Positions 26,306 to 37,909 of a stretch of DNA of 64,000 nucleotides are shown here, piece after piece. How positions within the stretch are numbered: the stretch's first letter is position 1; each line of letters begins with the position of its first letter. A model generated the notes under the pieces. It was given only the letters and a program-made list of their open reading frames with translations. It searched no databases and was not told the DNA's origin. Source of the stretch: Synechococcus elongatus PCC 11801 (GTDB taxonomy: Bacteria > Cyanobacteriota > Cyanobacteriia > Synechococcales > Synechococcaceae); assembly GCF_003846445.2 (NCBI RefSeq), contig NZ_CP030139.2:1426001-1490000 (forward strand), written 5' to 3'. Both the position numbers and the translations under genes were made by a program.

Positions 26306-28675
26306 ATGCCCGCCACGATCGCCCAGCCCGTTGAGGCTAGCCCGACTTCTGTTCTGCTGGAAGTGGAGGGGATGAAATGTGCGGGCTGTGTGGCTGCCGT
26401 GGAGCAGCGCCTGCAGCAGGTGGATGGTGTCGAAGCAATCAGCGTCAACCTGATCACGCGGCTCGCCAAGGTCGATTACGATGCGGCGATCGCAGATCCA
26501 GACGCGTTGACTACGGCGATCGCAGGGCTGGGATTTAAGGCGCAGTTGCGGCAAGACGGTAACCCGCTGACTTTGCCAGTTGCTGAGATTCCGCCGTTGC
26601 AACAACAGCGCTTACAACTGGCGATCGCGGCGTTCCTGCTTGTGGTTTCGAGTTGGGGGCACCTCGGTCACTGGCTCGACCATCCTCTACCGGGCGCTGA
26701 TCAGCTGTGGTTCCATGCGCTGTTGGCGACTTGGGCCTTGCTGGGTCCCGGGCGTGCCATTCTGCAAGCGGGTTGGCAGGGGCTTCGCTGCGGCGCGCCC
26801 AATATGAATAGCTTGGTGATGCTGGGGACAGGCAGCGCTTATCTGGCAAGTCTGACGGCATTAATTTGGCCACAGCTCGGCTGGGTCTGTTTTTTTGATG
26901 AGCCCGTGATGCTGCTGGGCTTCATTTTGCTAGGGCGAACCTTAGAAGAGCAGGCGCGGTTTCGCAGTCAGGCGGCTCTCCAAAAGCTCTTGGCTTTGCA
27001 ACCAGAAACGACGCAGTTACTGACAGCTCCGAGTTCGATCGCGCCGGATGATCTCCTTGAAGCACCGGCTCAGACTTGGCTGGTGGCGCAACTCCGCAGC
27101 GGCGACTACGTGCAAGTGCTGCCCGGCGATCGCATTCCGGTTGATGGCTGTGTTGTCGCGGGGCAGAGCAGTCTGGATACGGCGATGCTGACTGGAGAAT
27201 CGCTGCCCCAAGCTTGTCAGATCAGCGATCGCGTTTGCGCGGGGACGCTCAACCTCAGCCATCGTTTGGTGATTCGAGCAGAGCAAACCGGCGGCCAAAC
27301 TCGACTGGCGGCGATCGTGCGCTGTGTGGCGGAGGCGCAACAACGAAAAGCGCCGGTGCAGCGGTTTGCTGATGCGATCGCGGGGCGCTTCGTCTATGGG
27401 GTCTGTGCGATCGCGGCGCTGACCTTTGGGTTCTGGTGGACACTGGGTAGCCGTTGGTGGCCGCAAGTTCTGCAGCAGCCTTTGCCAGGTTTGCTGATCC
27501 ATGCGCCGCATCACGGCATGGAGATGGCCCACAACCACAGTCATTCTCCCTTGTTGCTAGCGCTGACTTTGGCAATCAGTGTATTGGTGGTGGCATGCCC
27601 CTGTGCACTGGGTTTAGCCACACCCACCGCAATTCTGGTAGCCACAGGACTCGCCGCTGAACAGGGCATTTTGGTGCGCGGTGGCGATGTACTGGAACAG
27701 TTGGCGCGGATCAAGCACTTTGTCTTTGACAAGACTGGAACCCTGACCCAAGGCCAATTTGAGCTGATCGAGATCCGACCGCTAGCGGATGTTGAGCCCA
27801 ATCGCCTCTTGCAGTGGGCAGCAGCTTTGGAAGCCGATAGTCGTCATCCTCTCGCGATCGCGCTGCAAGCCGCTGCCCGATCCGCAAATTTACCCGCTCT
27901 GACCGCTAGCGATCGCCAACAAGTTCCGGGTCTAGGAGTCAGTGGTATTTGCGAAGGGCGATCGCTGCGCTTAGGGAGTCCTGCTTGGGTGCAGCTCACT
28001 GCTGAAAAGTTACCGACTGGTTCCACTGCCGCAACGCCAATTTTGCTGGCCGATGATCAGCAACTGCTCGGTTGTTTCTGGCTACAGGATCAACCGCGTC
28101 CCGAGGCGGCAGAAGTTGTCCAAGCCCTGCGATCGCGGGGTGCGACTGTACAAATTCTCAGTGGCGATCGCCAGACCACAACTGCGGCACTAGCCCAACA
28201 ACTTGGGCTGGAAGCTAACAGTGTGGTGGCGGAAGTTTTACCTGAAGCCAAGGCAGAAGCGATCGCGACCCTCCAAGCAGATGGTGATGCAGTCGCGATG
28301 ATCGGTGACGGTATCAACGACGCACCCGCTCTGGCAACAGCTGCCGTGGGGATTAGTCTGGCAGCCGGCAGCGACATTGCGCAGGACAGCGCGGGCTTAC
28401 TGCTCAGCCGCGATCGCCTCGACAGTGTGCTGGTGGCTTGGGAACTCAGCCAAATGGGTCTGCGAACGATTCGCCAAAACCTGACTTGGGCACTGGGCTA
28501 CAACTTGGTGATGCTGCCCCTAGCAGCGGGTGCTTTCCTGCCTGCCTACGGGCTAGCACTGACGCCCGCGATCGCAGGGGCTTGCATGGCGGTCAGCTCT
28601 CTCGCAGTTGTTAGTAACTCGCTGCTGCTGCGCTATTGGTTCCGGCGATCGCTCAACCATTCAGTTTCTGCCTGA
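26306..28675 (+). CDS. ctaA: Copper-transporting P1B-type ATPase (CtaA/SynA)
   Basis: 789 residues. An N-terminal heavy-metal domain with GMKCAGC (22-28), membrane helices, TGE phosphatase loop (AMLTGESLP), intramembrane CPC (431-433), DKTGT phosphorylation site (Asp475), HP motif (SRHPLAIAL) and GDGINDAP hinge: a complete Cu+-ATPase. Length and context fit the S. elongatus SynA/CtaA pump that delivers copper inward for plastocyanin, rather than PacS, which is shorter. A histidine cluster at ~399-415 (HAPHHGMEMAHNHSHSP) lies just before the CPC helix, probably in an extracytoplasmic loop, and may bind copper. It is divergent from the ABM protein. Confidence 0.93.
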   Translation: MPATIAQPVEASPTSVLLEVEGMKCAGCVAAVEQRLQQVDGVEAISVNLITRLAKVDYDAAIADPDALTTAIAGLGFKAQLRQDGNPLTLPVAEIPPLQQQRLQLAIAAFLLVVSSWGHLGHWLDHPLPGADQLWFHALLATWALLGPGRAILQAGWQGLRCGAPNMNSLVMLGTGSAYLASLTALIWPQLGWVCFFDEPVMLLGFILLGRTLEEQARFRSQAALQKLLALQPETTQLLTAPSSIAPDDLLEAPAQTWLVAQLRSGDYVQVLPGDRIPVDGCVVAGQSSLDTAMLTGESLPQACQISDRVCAGTLNLSHRLVIRAEQTGGQTRLAAIVRCVAEAQQRKAPVQRFADAIAGRFVYGVCAIAALTFGFWWTLGSRWWPQVLQQPLPGLLIHAPHHGMEMAHNHSHSPLLLALTLAISVLVVACPCALGLATPTAILVATGLAAEQGILVRGGDVLEQLARIKHFVFDKTGTLTQGQFELIEIRPLADVEPNRLLQWAAALEADSRHPLAIALQAAARSANLPALTASDRQQVPGLGVSGICEGRSLRLGSPAWVQLTAEKLPTGSTAATPILLADDQQLLGCFWLQDQPRPEAAEVVQALRSRGATVQILSGDRQTTTAALAQQLGLEANSVVAEVLPEAKAEAIATLQADGDAVAMIGDGINDAPALATAAVGISLAAGSDIAQDSAGLLLSRDRLDSVLVAWELSQMGLRTIRQNLTWALGYNLVMLPLAAGAFLPAYGLALTPAIAGACMAVSSLAVVSNSLLLRYWFRRSLNHSVSA

Positions 28676-28796
28676 ATCCCCCAGAACGTTTCTAGCTCTG
28701 ACTTGCCCCTCACCAGAGGTCAACACCAGCTAGTTTTACCCGTTGCGATCGCTTCTCCACCGATGAGTCCTACTCGAAATCTTGTTGCGGGGGGGG

Positions 28797-28852
28797 CTGG
28801 GGGAGTCGAGTCCCCCAGTGCGTGGGTGTGGGGGTGCGCAATCACCCCCACA
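28797..28852. repeat. Pair of adjacent GC-rich perfect hairpins
   Basis: Hairpin 1: CTGGGGGA (28797-28804), 6-nt loop, TCCCCCAG (28811-28818). Hairpin 2: TGTGGGGGTG (28827-28836), 6-nt loop, CACCCCCACA (28843-28852). They sit 120 nt past the ctaA stop. They could terminate ctaA or be a mobile palindromic repeat; no T-run follows. Confidence 0.7.
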
Positions 28853-28958
28853 GACAGAGGCTTTTGACCCTAAACCAATCCATCCCAAGCCGAATCTTCC
28901 CAACTAGCTTGCTGATTGCTGGATGACTGCTGTTCCAGACTGCGATCGCTCCATAAGG

Positions 28959-28991
28959 AAAACCGCCAGTCCCTTAGAAACCAGCGGTTTT
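28959..28991 (-). terminator. Terminator of atpB-atpC
   Basis: Minus strand: AAAACCGC, stem extended by flanking bases, GCGGTTTT followed by CC. The inverted repeat lies 81 nt past the atpC stop. Confidence 0.7.
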
Positions 28992-29072
28992 AGACGCAGT
29001 AAGGAGGTATTGCTCGCCTAGCTTAGGTGCCCGGCGATCGCGGCCTCTACAAACTTAAGGAGGCGTTCAGGA

Positions 29073-29486
29073 TCAAACGCTGACCAGACCACCAGCAGCT
29101 TGCAACCGAGCACGGGCCCGACGATAGGCTTGCGTGGCTTGAAACTTCCCTTGGCGATCGTCTTCTTTGACCGCTTTCAAGCGCTCATCCGCCTGACTGA
29201 AGGCAGCACGAGCTTCTTCAAGGTCGATCTTGTCGCCCCGCTCAGCAGCGTTGACCAACACCGTAACTTCGTTGTTTTCAACTTCAGCGAAGCCGCCCAG
29301 AACAGCGATCGAAAGCCATTCTTTGTCAGAGCGCACCCGCAACACACCAGTGTCTAGGGCAGAAAGCAACGGTGCGTGACCCGGCAAAATGCCGAGCTGC
29401 CCAGTGGTACTAGGCAGAATGACTTCTTGTGCAGGCGCGTCCCAAACCGTTCGGTCGGGAGCAATGACGCGGACAGTCAGGCTCAT
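29073..29486 (-). CDS. atpC: ATP synthase F1 epsilon subunit
   Basis: 137 residues: [40 protein letters not shown] and the two-helix C-terminus ([20 protein letters not shown]). It couples F1 to the c-ring rotor and inhibits ATP hydrolysis. In cyanobacteria the epsilon gene (named atpC) follows atpB apart from the main atp cluster, as here (70 nt after atpB). Confidence 0.97.
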   Translation of the reverse strand: MSLTVRVIAPDRTVWDAPAQEVILPSTTGQLGILPGHAPLLSALDTGVLRVRSDKEWLSIAVLGGFAEVENNEVTVLVNAAERGDKIDLEEARAAFSQADERLKAVKEDDRQGKFQATQAYRRARARLQAAGGLVSV

Positions 29487-29556
29487 GGTCGCGGAGATTT
29501 AGGGACAAAAACAGCGAGTAGGGCTGCGATCGCAACCCCACTCTGTCAGTCAGCAA

Positions 29557-31203
<1,647 letters not shown>

Positions 31204-31205
<2 letters not shown>

Positions 31206-31230
31206 AGCACTCAGGCACTGGGAGTGCTAA
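31204..31230 (+). promoter_or_regulatory. CIRCE operator (HrcA binding site)
   Basis: TTAGCACTC - 9 nt - GAGTGCTAA: a perfect copy of the CIRCE consensus, about 55 nt before the groES ATG. It places groES-groEL under HrcA heat-shock repression. Confidence 0.98.
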
Positions 31231-31284
31231 TCCATGCGGATTATCCCGGTTGCCATCTCCCTGTGATGACGTTTATCCAAAACT

Positions 31285-31596
31285 ATGGCAGCTGTATCTC
31301 TGAGTGTTTCGACCGTGACGCCCTTGGGCGATCGCGTTTTCGTGAAAGTCGCTGAAGCTGAAGAAAAAACCGCTGGCGGCATCATTCTGCCCGACAACGC
31401 TAAAGAGAAGCCCCAAGTCGGCGAAATCGTGGCAGTTGGCCCTGGCAAACGCAACGACGACGGCAGCCGCCAAGCGCCTGAAGTCAAAATCGGCGACAAA
31501 GTTCTCTACTCCAAGTACGCCGGTACCGACATCAAACTCGGCAACGACGACTATGTGTTGCTGTCCGAGAAAGACATCTTGGCCGTTGTTGCCTAG
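31285..31596 (+). CDS. groES: Co-chaperonin GroES
   Basis: 103 residues. [20 protein letters not shown], the mobile-loop [14 protein letters not shown], and [14 protein letters not shown] give the full GroES fold. It forms the heptameric lid of GroEL. Start ATG 31285 follows the CIRCE operator; groEL starts 47 nt downstream, so it is the first gene of a two-gene heat-shock operon. Confidence 0.98.
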   Translation: MAAVSLSVSTVTPLGDRVFVKVAEAEEKTAGGIILPDNAKEKPQVGEIVAVGPGKRNDDGSRQAPEVKIGDKVLYSKYAGTDIKLGNDDYVLLSEKDILAVVA

Positions 31597-31634
31597 GCTT
31601 TCTTCCTTTCACTGCCCTTCAGGACATTCCTTAA

Positions 31635-33278
<1,644 letters not shown>

Positions 33279-33298
33279 GTCTCCCAGTTTTAAGACAG

Positions 33299-33317
33299 GC
33301 GGAGGGTTCTCCTCCGC
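33299..33317 (+). terminator. Hairpin after groEL
   Basis: GCGGAGG (33299-33305) pairs with CCTCCGC (33311-33317), 20 nt after the stop. There is no T-run, so it is a weak terminator at best. Confidence 0.5.
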
Positions 33318-33361
33318 TTGCGATCGCTCCTCAGGGTTTGCTCTGGGGAGCTTCTTGTTGG

Positions 33362-34435
33362 TTACAGCAGCGATCGCAACAGATCGGCGACCTGTTCAGC
33401 ACTGTCTGCAACGTGGAGTTTGCCAGCGGCAGCTGCCATCTTCGGCAAGGGATTGGCGATCGCAGCCCCCAAGCGAGCCTGCAAAAGATCCAAGACCTGC
33501 TGCTGAAGCTGCTCCACCGTCAGGTCTGACTGAGGCACCAAGATTGCTGCTCCGGCCTCCGCAAAAATTCGGGCATTGAAGGTTTGGTGATCTTCGGCTG
33601 CAAATGGATAGGGAATCAGCAAGCTGGGCAGTCCGGCGGCGGCTAGCTCCGCCAAGCTGCCAGCACCGGCACGACTGATCGAAAAATCCGCTCGATTCAG
33701 GAGCGGCGCGACGTTATCGACAAACGGTAGTTCGATGTATTGCGGATGTTGCAGCTGACCGCGATCGGGGTCTTGTTGGCCGGTTAGATGCACAACCCAC
33801 AGACCTGCTGTAAACCAAGCGGGAGCGGCTGCACGAACAAGACGATTAACTGCCACCGCGCCTTGGCTACCGCCCATCACCAGCACCACGGGCACATCAT
33901 CCGGAATCGGTAGGCCATGCTGACTAGGCTGATAAAACTGCGATCGCAGGGGCGTTCCCACGACTTGCAGCGGTCGCCCCGGCAGATATTTCCCTGCTTC
34001 CGCAAAGCCAAGGGCAACGCGTCGGCAAAAACGGCTGAGTAGACGGGTTGTCTTCCCGGGCAGCGCATTGGACTCATGCAGGACCACGGGAATTCCCAAA
34101 CTCCAAGCTGCGGCGATCGCAGGCCCCGCGATGTAGCCACCCGTCGTAAAGACGGCTTCGATCTGTTGTTGCTTCAGCAGTCGTCGTACTTGAAAAATCG
34201 CGCCAATTAAGCGCAACGCTGTTACAGGTCGCTGAATCCACGAGCCCTGAAAGCCACCAACGCGGATCGTATGCAGCGGATAGCGATCGCCGACCAACTG
34301 CGTCTCCAAGCGATCAGGTACCCCCAACCAATCAATCTTGGCTTCAGGTAAGGCTTCTGCCACGGCCAAAGCTGGAAAGACATGGCCACCAGTACCACTG
34401 GCAGCAAAGAGCAGGCGCGGTTCAGCAACAGACAC
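33362..34435 (-). CDS. murG: UDP-GlcNAc:undecaprenyl-diphospho-MurNAc-pentapeptide GlcNAc transferase
   Basis: 357 residues from GTG 34435: MSVAEPRLLFAASGTGGHVF, whose SGTGGHVFPALA loop is the lipid I/donor-binding G loop. VLHESNALPGKTTRLLSRF, VMGGSQGAVAVNRLV, SRAGAGSLAELAAAGLPSLL and PYPFAAEDHQTFNA are the UDP-GlcNAc site and family signature. It makes lipid II at the inner face of the plasma membrane. The open frame continues to 34816 without family resemblance, so the GTG matches the usual N-terminus. It is divergent from the secreted protein at 34511. Confidence 0.95.
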   Translation of the reverse strand: MSVAEPRLLFAASGTGGHVFPALAVAEALPEAKIDWLGVPDRLETQLVGDRYPLHTIRVGGFQGSWIQRPVTALRLIGAIFQVRRLLKQQQIEAVFTTGGYIAGPAIAAAWSLGIPVVLHESNALPGKTTRLLSRFCRRVALGFAEAGKYLPGRPLQVVGTPLRSQFYQPSQHGLPIPDDVPVVLVMGGSQGAVAVNRLVRAAAPAWFTAGLWVVHLTGQQDPDRGQLQHPQYIELPFVDNVAPLLNRADFSISRAGAGSLAELAAAGLPSLLIPYPFAAEDHQTFNARIFAEAGAAILVPQSDLTVEQLQQQVLDLLQARLGAAIANPLPKMAAAAGKLHVADSAEQVADLLRSLL

Positions 34436-34510
34436 AAGCCACCCTGACGTCAGAGAATCAGCGACTAGAATACCGTCAGGCCAACTGCCCTCCTTGCGAC
34501 TAGGGTTCCT

Positions 34511-35290
34511 ATGCTGCGATCTATTCGTCCGTTCTCGTTGGCACTCTTCGCAACACTCTTGCTTGGAGCAACACTCACTCCTGGTCGTGCCCAAACCCCA
34601 GCCGCAGCCAATACGGTGTTTCAAAGCTTGGCCGCAGCGGCAACTCGCCAAGATGCGAAGGCGATCGCCAACCTCTATTCCCCCAGTTTTCAGCCGCCCG
34701 ACGGTCTCGATCGCATTGGCTACGACTCCGCGATGCAGCGCTTTTGGAAGCAATTTCCGGGCGCTCGCTACACCGTTCAAGTCCTCAATAGCCAGCCCAG
34801 CGGTTCTGGCTTGCAAGTCGAAACCCTAACCAAGATTGAGGGTCAACGGAAGCAAGGCGATCGCACCTTCAATTTGGCCTCGGAGATCAAGAGTCGTTGG
34901 CTGCTACAGGACGGTCGCCTGCAGCGCGAGGAAATTTTGAGCGAGCGCAGTCGCCTCAGCAGTGGTAGCAATCCGCCAGAGCTGACGGTGAACGCGCCAG
35001 CCACGGTACTGACTGGCGAAAACTTTTCCTTTGATGCCTACGTCGATGCACCTCTCAATGACGACCTACTCGTCGGTGGCGTCACTGAAGACCCAATTGA
35101 ACTGCAACGGCTGCTTAATCCAACAGACTTTCGGCTCCAAGCCCTAACAGCAGGCGGTGTCTACAAGCAAGCACGGGCGCCCCAGCGTCCCGGCAACTTT
35201 TGGATTTCGGCGTTGGTCATCCGTCGGGATGGTCTCACCGTCGTCAGCGAACGCCTGCGAGTAGTTGATCGCACCCGTCCCAATCGCTAG
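34511..35290 (+). CDS. Secreted protein with an NTF2-like N-terminal region
   Basis: 259 residues with a Sec signal peptide (FSLALFATLLLGATL, cleavage after GRA-QT). Residues ~35-135 read NTVFQSLAAAATRQDAKAIA then LYSPSFQPPDG and QRFWKQFPGARYTVQVLNSQ, a SnoaL/NTF2-like cone pattern; the C-terminal part is beta-rich (LTVNAPATVLTGENFSFDAY). It is periplasmic and its ligand is unknown. The 75-nt gap to murG is a shared promoter region. No clear partner genes. Confidence 0.7.
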   Translation: MLRSIRPFSLALFATLLLGATLTPGRAQTPAAANTVFQSLAAAATRQDAKAIANLYSPSFQPPDGLDRIGYDSAMQRFWKQFPGARYTVQVLNSQPSGSGLQVETLTKIEGQRKQGDRTFNLASEIKSRWLLQDGRLQREEILSERSRLSSGSNPPELTVNAPATVLTGENFSFDAYVDAPLNDDLLVGGVTEDPIELQRLLNPTDFRLQALTAGGVYKQARAPQRPGNFWISALVIRRDGLTVVSERLRVVDRTRPNR

Positions 35291-35354
35291 CGGATGAAAT
35301 GTGTAGAGGGGTTTGACAAAAGCTGTCACTTCAACTACATTAATAAATCGACGC

Positions 35355-35428
35355 GGGTTTGTAGCTCAGTGGATTAGAGCATTTGACTACGGATCAAAGG
35401 GTCGGGGGTTCGAATCCCTCCAAACCCG
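35355..35428 (+). tRNA. tRNA-Arg (anticodon ACG)
   Basis: 74 nt. Acceptor stem GGGTTTG/CAAACCC, D arm GCTC-GAGC, anticodon arm TTTGA-CTACGGA-TCAAA with anticodon ACG (read as ICG for CGU/CGC/CGA codons), T arm GGGGG-TTCGAAT-CCCTC (four pairs plus G-C closure), discriminator G. CCA is not encoded. A terminator hairpin follows at 35438. Confidence 0.95.
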
Positions 35429-35437
35429 TCGCGCAAG

Positions 35438-35474
35438 AGCCTGTCTGAGCAATGTCTCAGGCAGGCTTTTGTTT
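35438..35474 (+). terminator. Terminator of the tRNA-Arg transcript
   Basis: AGCCTGTCTGAG, loop CAATGT, CTCAGGCAGGCT, TTTGTTT. The 12-bp stem has one G-T type mismatch. It starts 10 nt after the tRNA. Confidence 0.9.
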
Positions 35475-35634
35475 CAGGCAGCTGCTGGCTACCGAGATGC
35501 CGCCGGAGCGATCGCCGGATGTGAGATCATAAGGCTGTCTTTGCAGCCGTGGCTGACTTGAGGCTCTGCCCACGTTTTGTCCTTGGCAGACTGCCCAACG
35601 CCTGCGAAGTTTTCTGCGACTTGAGAGCCGACGC

Positions 35635-37104
35635 TTGAATTCTTCTGCGCCTTTGCCGGAAACGGCTTTTTTGCGCCCGGATGGGAGTAACCGCGAAGCG
35701 ATCGCGGCTGTGGCTCAACAGGCGCTTACCCAACTTTTGAATCACGGTAGCCAAGCGGCTCAGCGATCGCCCCTCCCCACTTGGCAGGGCCTTGAGCAGA
35801 ATGTGGGAATTTCAGCGCAGTCTGTACCTCTGCCAGACTTGCTCAGCCAGCTAGAACCGCTGTTGGCTCAGGCTATGAATCCGGCTAACCCCGGCTACTT
35901 GGGGCATATGGATCCGGCAGCCAGCACTGCGTCAGTCATTGGCGACGCGATCGCGGCCTTACTCAACAACAATCTGCTCAGCGTCGAGATGTCGCCGAGT
36001 CTCTCGCGCTTAGAAACAACAGTTCTGCGGGAGTTGGCCCAACGCTTTGGCTTGGGGGATAAGGCTGGAGGATTGCTGCTGAGTGGCGGTAGCCTTGCCA
36101 ATTTACAGGCGATCGCCTTAGCACGGAACTGGGCCTTGCAAGTGCAAGAAACAGGGCTAGCTGGTTTGGCTCAAAAGCCAGTGCTGTTTGCGTCCGAAGC
36201 CGCTCATACCTCGCTACAAAAGGCGGCAATGTTGCTGGGTTTGGGGAGCCAAGCCGTCATCCCAATCCCCACCGATCGCCGCGGTCGGATGCAGGTTGCA
36301 GCCCTAACAGAAGCGATCGCCTCTGCCCGCCGTCAAAGTCAGCGTCCTTTCTGCTTGGTTGCCACAGCTGGAACAACAGTGACGGGCAGCATTGATCCGT
36401 TACCGGAACTAGGCGCGATCGCCCGCGCTGAAGGGCTTTGGTTCCACGTTGATGCCTCCTATGGCGGAGCTGTGATCTTTTCGCCGCGATATCGCCAAAA
36501 GCTGCAGGGGATTGAGCAAGCCGATTCCGTCACTTTCAACCCGCAGAAGTGGCTCTGTGTCGCGAAAACCAGTGCTTCACTTCTGTTGCGCGACTGGTCA
36601 GTCTTAACGGAGCATTTCCGCATCGCGGCACCCTACATGGGCGAAGCGGACGACTTGATCAACCTTGGTGAAGTTTCTGTCCAAGGCACTCGACCAGCAG
36701 ACATTCTCAAGCTCTGGCTGACGCTTCAACATTTTGGCGATCGCGGCTGTGAAGCCTTGGTTGACCACGGGATGCGGCTGGGTCGCAGCTTCGTCGCTGA
36801 ATTACGCCAGCGTCCTCAGATTCAAGTGGCAACCCCACCGGATCTGAACATCCTCTGCTTCCGATTGGAGAGCGATCGTCTCACGGCTGAACTCCAGAAA
36901 TCCCTATTGGATCAGCACTTCTTCTTATCACTACCTCGCTTCCGCGATCGCCTGTGGCTGAAGGCGGTGCTGGTCAATCCCTTCACGACCCATGAGCATG
37001 TGCGACAACTATTTGGCGTGATTGACGCCTTTTGCCGCGATCGCCAGATCCAGCCCGAGCCCCAAAGTCAAGATAACGGGATCACTTACTCACAGTCGTT
37101 ATGA
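35635..37104 (+). CDS. PLP-dependent group II decarboxylase
   Basis: 489 residues from TTG 35635 (no ATG in frame nearby). GYLGHMDPAASTASVIGDAI, LLSGGSLANLQAI and EAAHTSLQKAAMLLG (His191, ring-stacking), FHVDASYGGA (Asp273, pyridine N) and VTFNPQKWL (Lys305, Schiff base) are the aromatic/diaminobutyrate/glutamate decarboxylase pattern. The usual HK pair is QK here. The substrate cannot be told from sequence alone; L-2,4-diaminobutyrate, aspartate or aromatic amino acids are candidates. It stands between the tRNA and prx with its own promoter region. The TTG start is uncertain. Confidence 0.85.
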   Translation: MNSSAPLPETAFLRPDGSNREAIAAVAQQALTQLLNHGSQAAQRSPLPTWQGLEQNVGISAQSVPLPDLLSQLEPLLAQAMNPANPGYLGHMDPAASTASVIGDAIAALLNNNLLSVEMSPSLSRLETTVLRELAQRFGLGDKAGGLLLSGGSLANLQAIALARNWALQVQETGLAGLAQKPVLFASEAAHTSLQKAAMLLGLGSQAVIPIPTDRRGRMQVAALTEAIASARRQSQRPFCLVATAGTTVTGSIDPLPELGAIARAEGLWFHVDASYGGAVIFSPRYRQKLQGIEQADSVTFNPQKWLCVAKTSASLLLRDWSVLTEHFRIAAPYMGEADDLINLGEVSVQGTRPADILKLWLTLQHFGDRGCEALVDHGMRLGRSFVAELRQRPQIQVATPPDLNILCFRLESDRLTAELQKSLLDQHFFLSLPRFRDRLWLKAVLVNPFTTHEHVRQLFGVIDAFCRDRQIQPEPQSQDNGITYSQSL

Positions 37105-37107
37105 GTA

Positions 37108-37130
37108 TGATATAAATGTTTACAGGGAAC
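37108..37130 (+). promoter_or_regulatory. Possible -10 region of prx
   Basis: GTATGATATAAATG just after the decarboxylase stop contains TATGAT and TATAAA, about 55-65 nt before the prx start. No -35 was identified. Confidence 0.35.
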
Positions 37131-37177
37131 TCAATCGAACGAGTACCCATTGATATTTACCCGGAGCCGTGAGACTC

Positions 37178-37774
37178 ATGACCGAAGGAGCCCTGCGCGT
37201 CGGCCAATTGGCCCCCGATTTTGAAGCGACTGCAGTCGTTGATCAGGAATTCCAAACGATCAAGCTGTCCAATTACCGGGGCAAATACGTCGTTCTGTTC
37301 TTCTATCCCCTCGACTTCACCTTTGTTTGCCCGACCGAAATCACTGCCTTTAGCGATCGCTACGCAGAATTTTCGGCCCTGAACACCGAAATCTTGGGTG
37401 TGTCGGTCGATAGCCAATTCAGCCACTTGGCTTGGATTCAAACCAGCCGTAAAGAAGGTGGTCTGGGCGACTTGGCTTACCCACTGGTTGCTGATCTCAA
37501 GAAAGAAATCAGCACCGCTTACAACGTGCTTGATCCTGCTGAAGGCATTGCTCTGCGCGGCCTGTTCATCATCGACAAAGACGGTGTTGTCCAGCACGCC
37601 ACCATCAACAACTTGGGATTTGGTCGCAGCGTGGATGAAACCCTGCGCGTGCTGCAAGCAATCCAGTACGTTCAAAGCCACCCCGATGAAGTTTGCCCGG
37701 CTAACTGGCAGCCTGGCGCCGCGACGATGAACCCCGACCCTGTCAAGTCGAAAGAGTTCTTCGCTGCTGTCTAA
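37178..37774 (+). CDS. 2-Cys peroxiredoxin
   Basis: 198 residues from ATG 37178. Peroxidatic Cys in [17 protein letters not shown] and resolving Cys in [13 protein letters not shown]: a typical 2-Cys Prx (AhpC/Prx1), as in chloroplasts. [19 protein letters not shown] carries the GG(L)G motif of sensitive Prx, and the C-terminal tail ends KSKEFFAAV rather than YF, so sensitivity to overoxidation is uncertain. It reduces H2O2 and alkyl peroxides using thioredoxin. GTG 37169 is an alternative start with a close GGAG. A T-tailed terminator follows. Confidence 0.95.
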   Translation: MTEGALRVGQLAPDFEATAVVDQEFQTIKLSNYRGKYVVLFFYPLDFTFVCPTEITAFSDRYAEFSALNTEILGVSVDSQFSHLAWIQTSRKEGGLGDLAYPLVADLKKEISTAYNVLDPAEGIALRGLFIIDKDGVVQHATINNLGFGRSVDETLRVLQAIQYVQSHPDEVCPANWQPGAATMNPDPVKSKEFFAAV

Positions 37775-37825
37775 TTGGCACGGTTCCTCTTCACAACTTC
37801 AATCGATTGATTAAGGCAAGCATTT

Positions 37826-37855
37826 GGAGCTCCAGTCATTGGGGCTCCTTTTTTT
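37826..37855 (+). terminator. Intrinsic terminator of prx
   Basis: GGAGCTCC, loop AGTCATT, GGGGCTCC, then seven T; 52 nt after the prx stop. Confidence 0.85.
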
Positions 37856-37909
37856 GATGAAAAAAACCTGCATCACTTAATCAACGCCGCGGAGTCCTGC
37901 TCGGCCAGC

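Larger units (their letters stand above)
28676..29072. other. 397-nt gap between ctaA and atpC
   Basis: It lies between the 3' ends of convergent genes. It contains two adjacent GC-rich perfect hairpins (28797-28852) and the atpC-side terminator (28959-28991). There is no gene-like frame. Confidence 0.6.

Noticed and set aside
28741-28860. CRISPR-like repeats in the ctaA-atpC gap
   Set aside because: Only two different hairpins, no repeat-spacer pattern.
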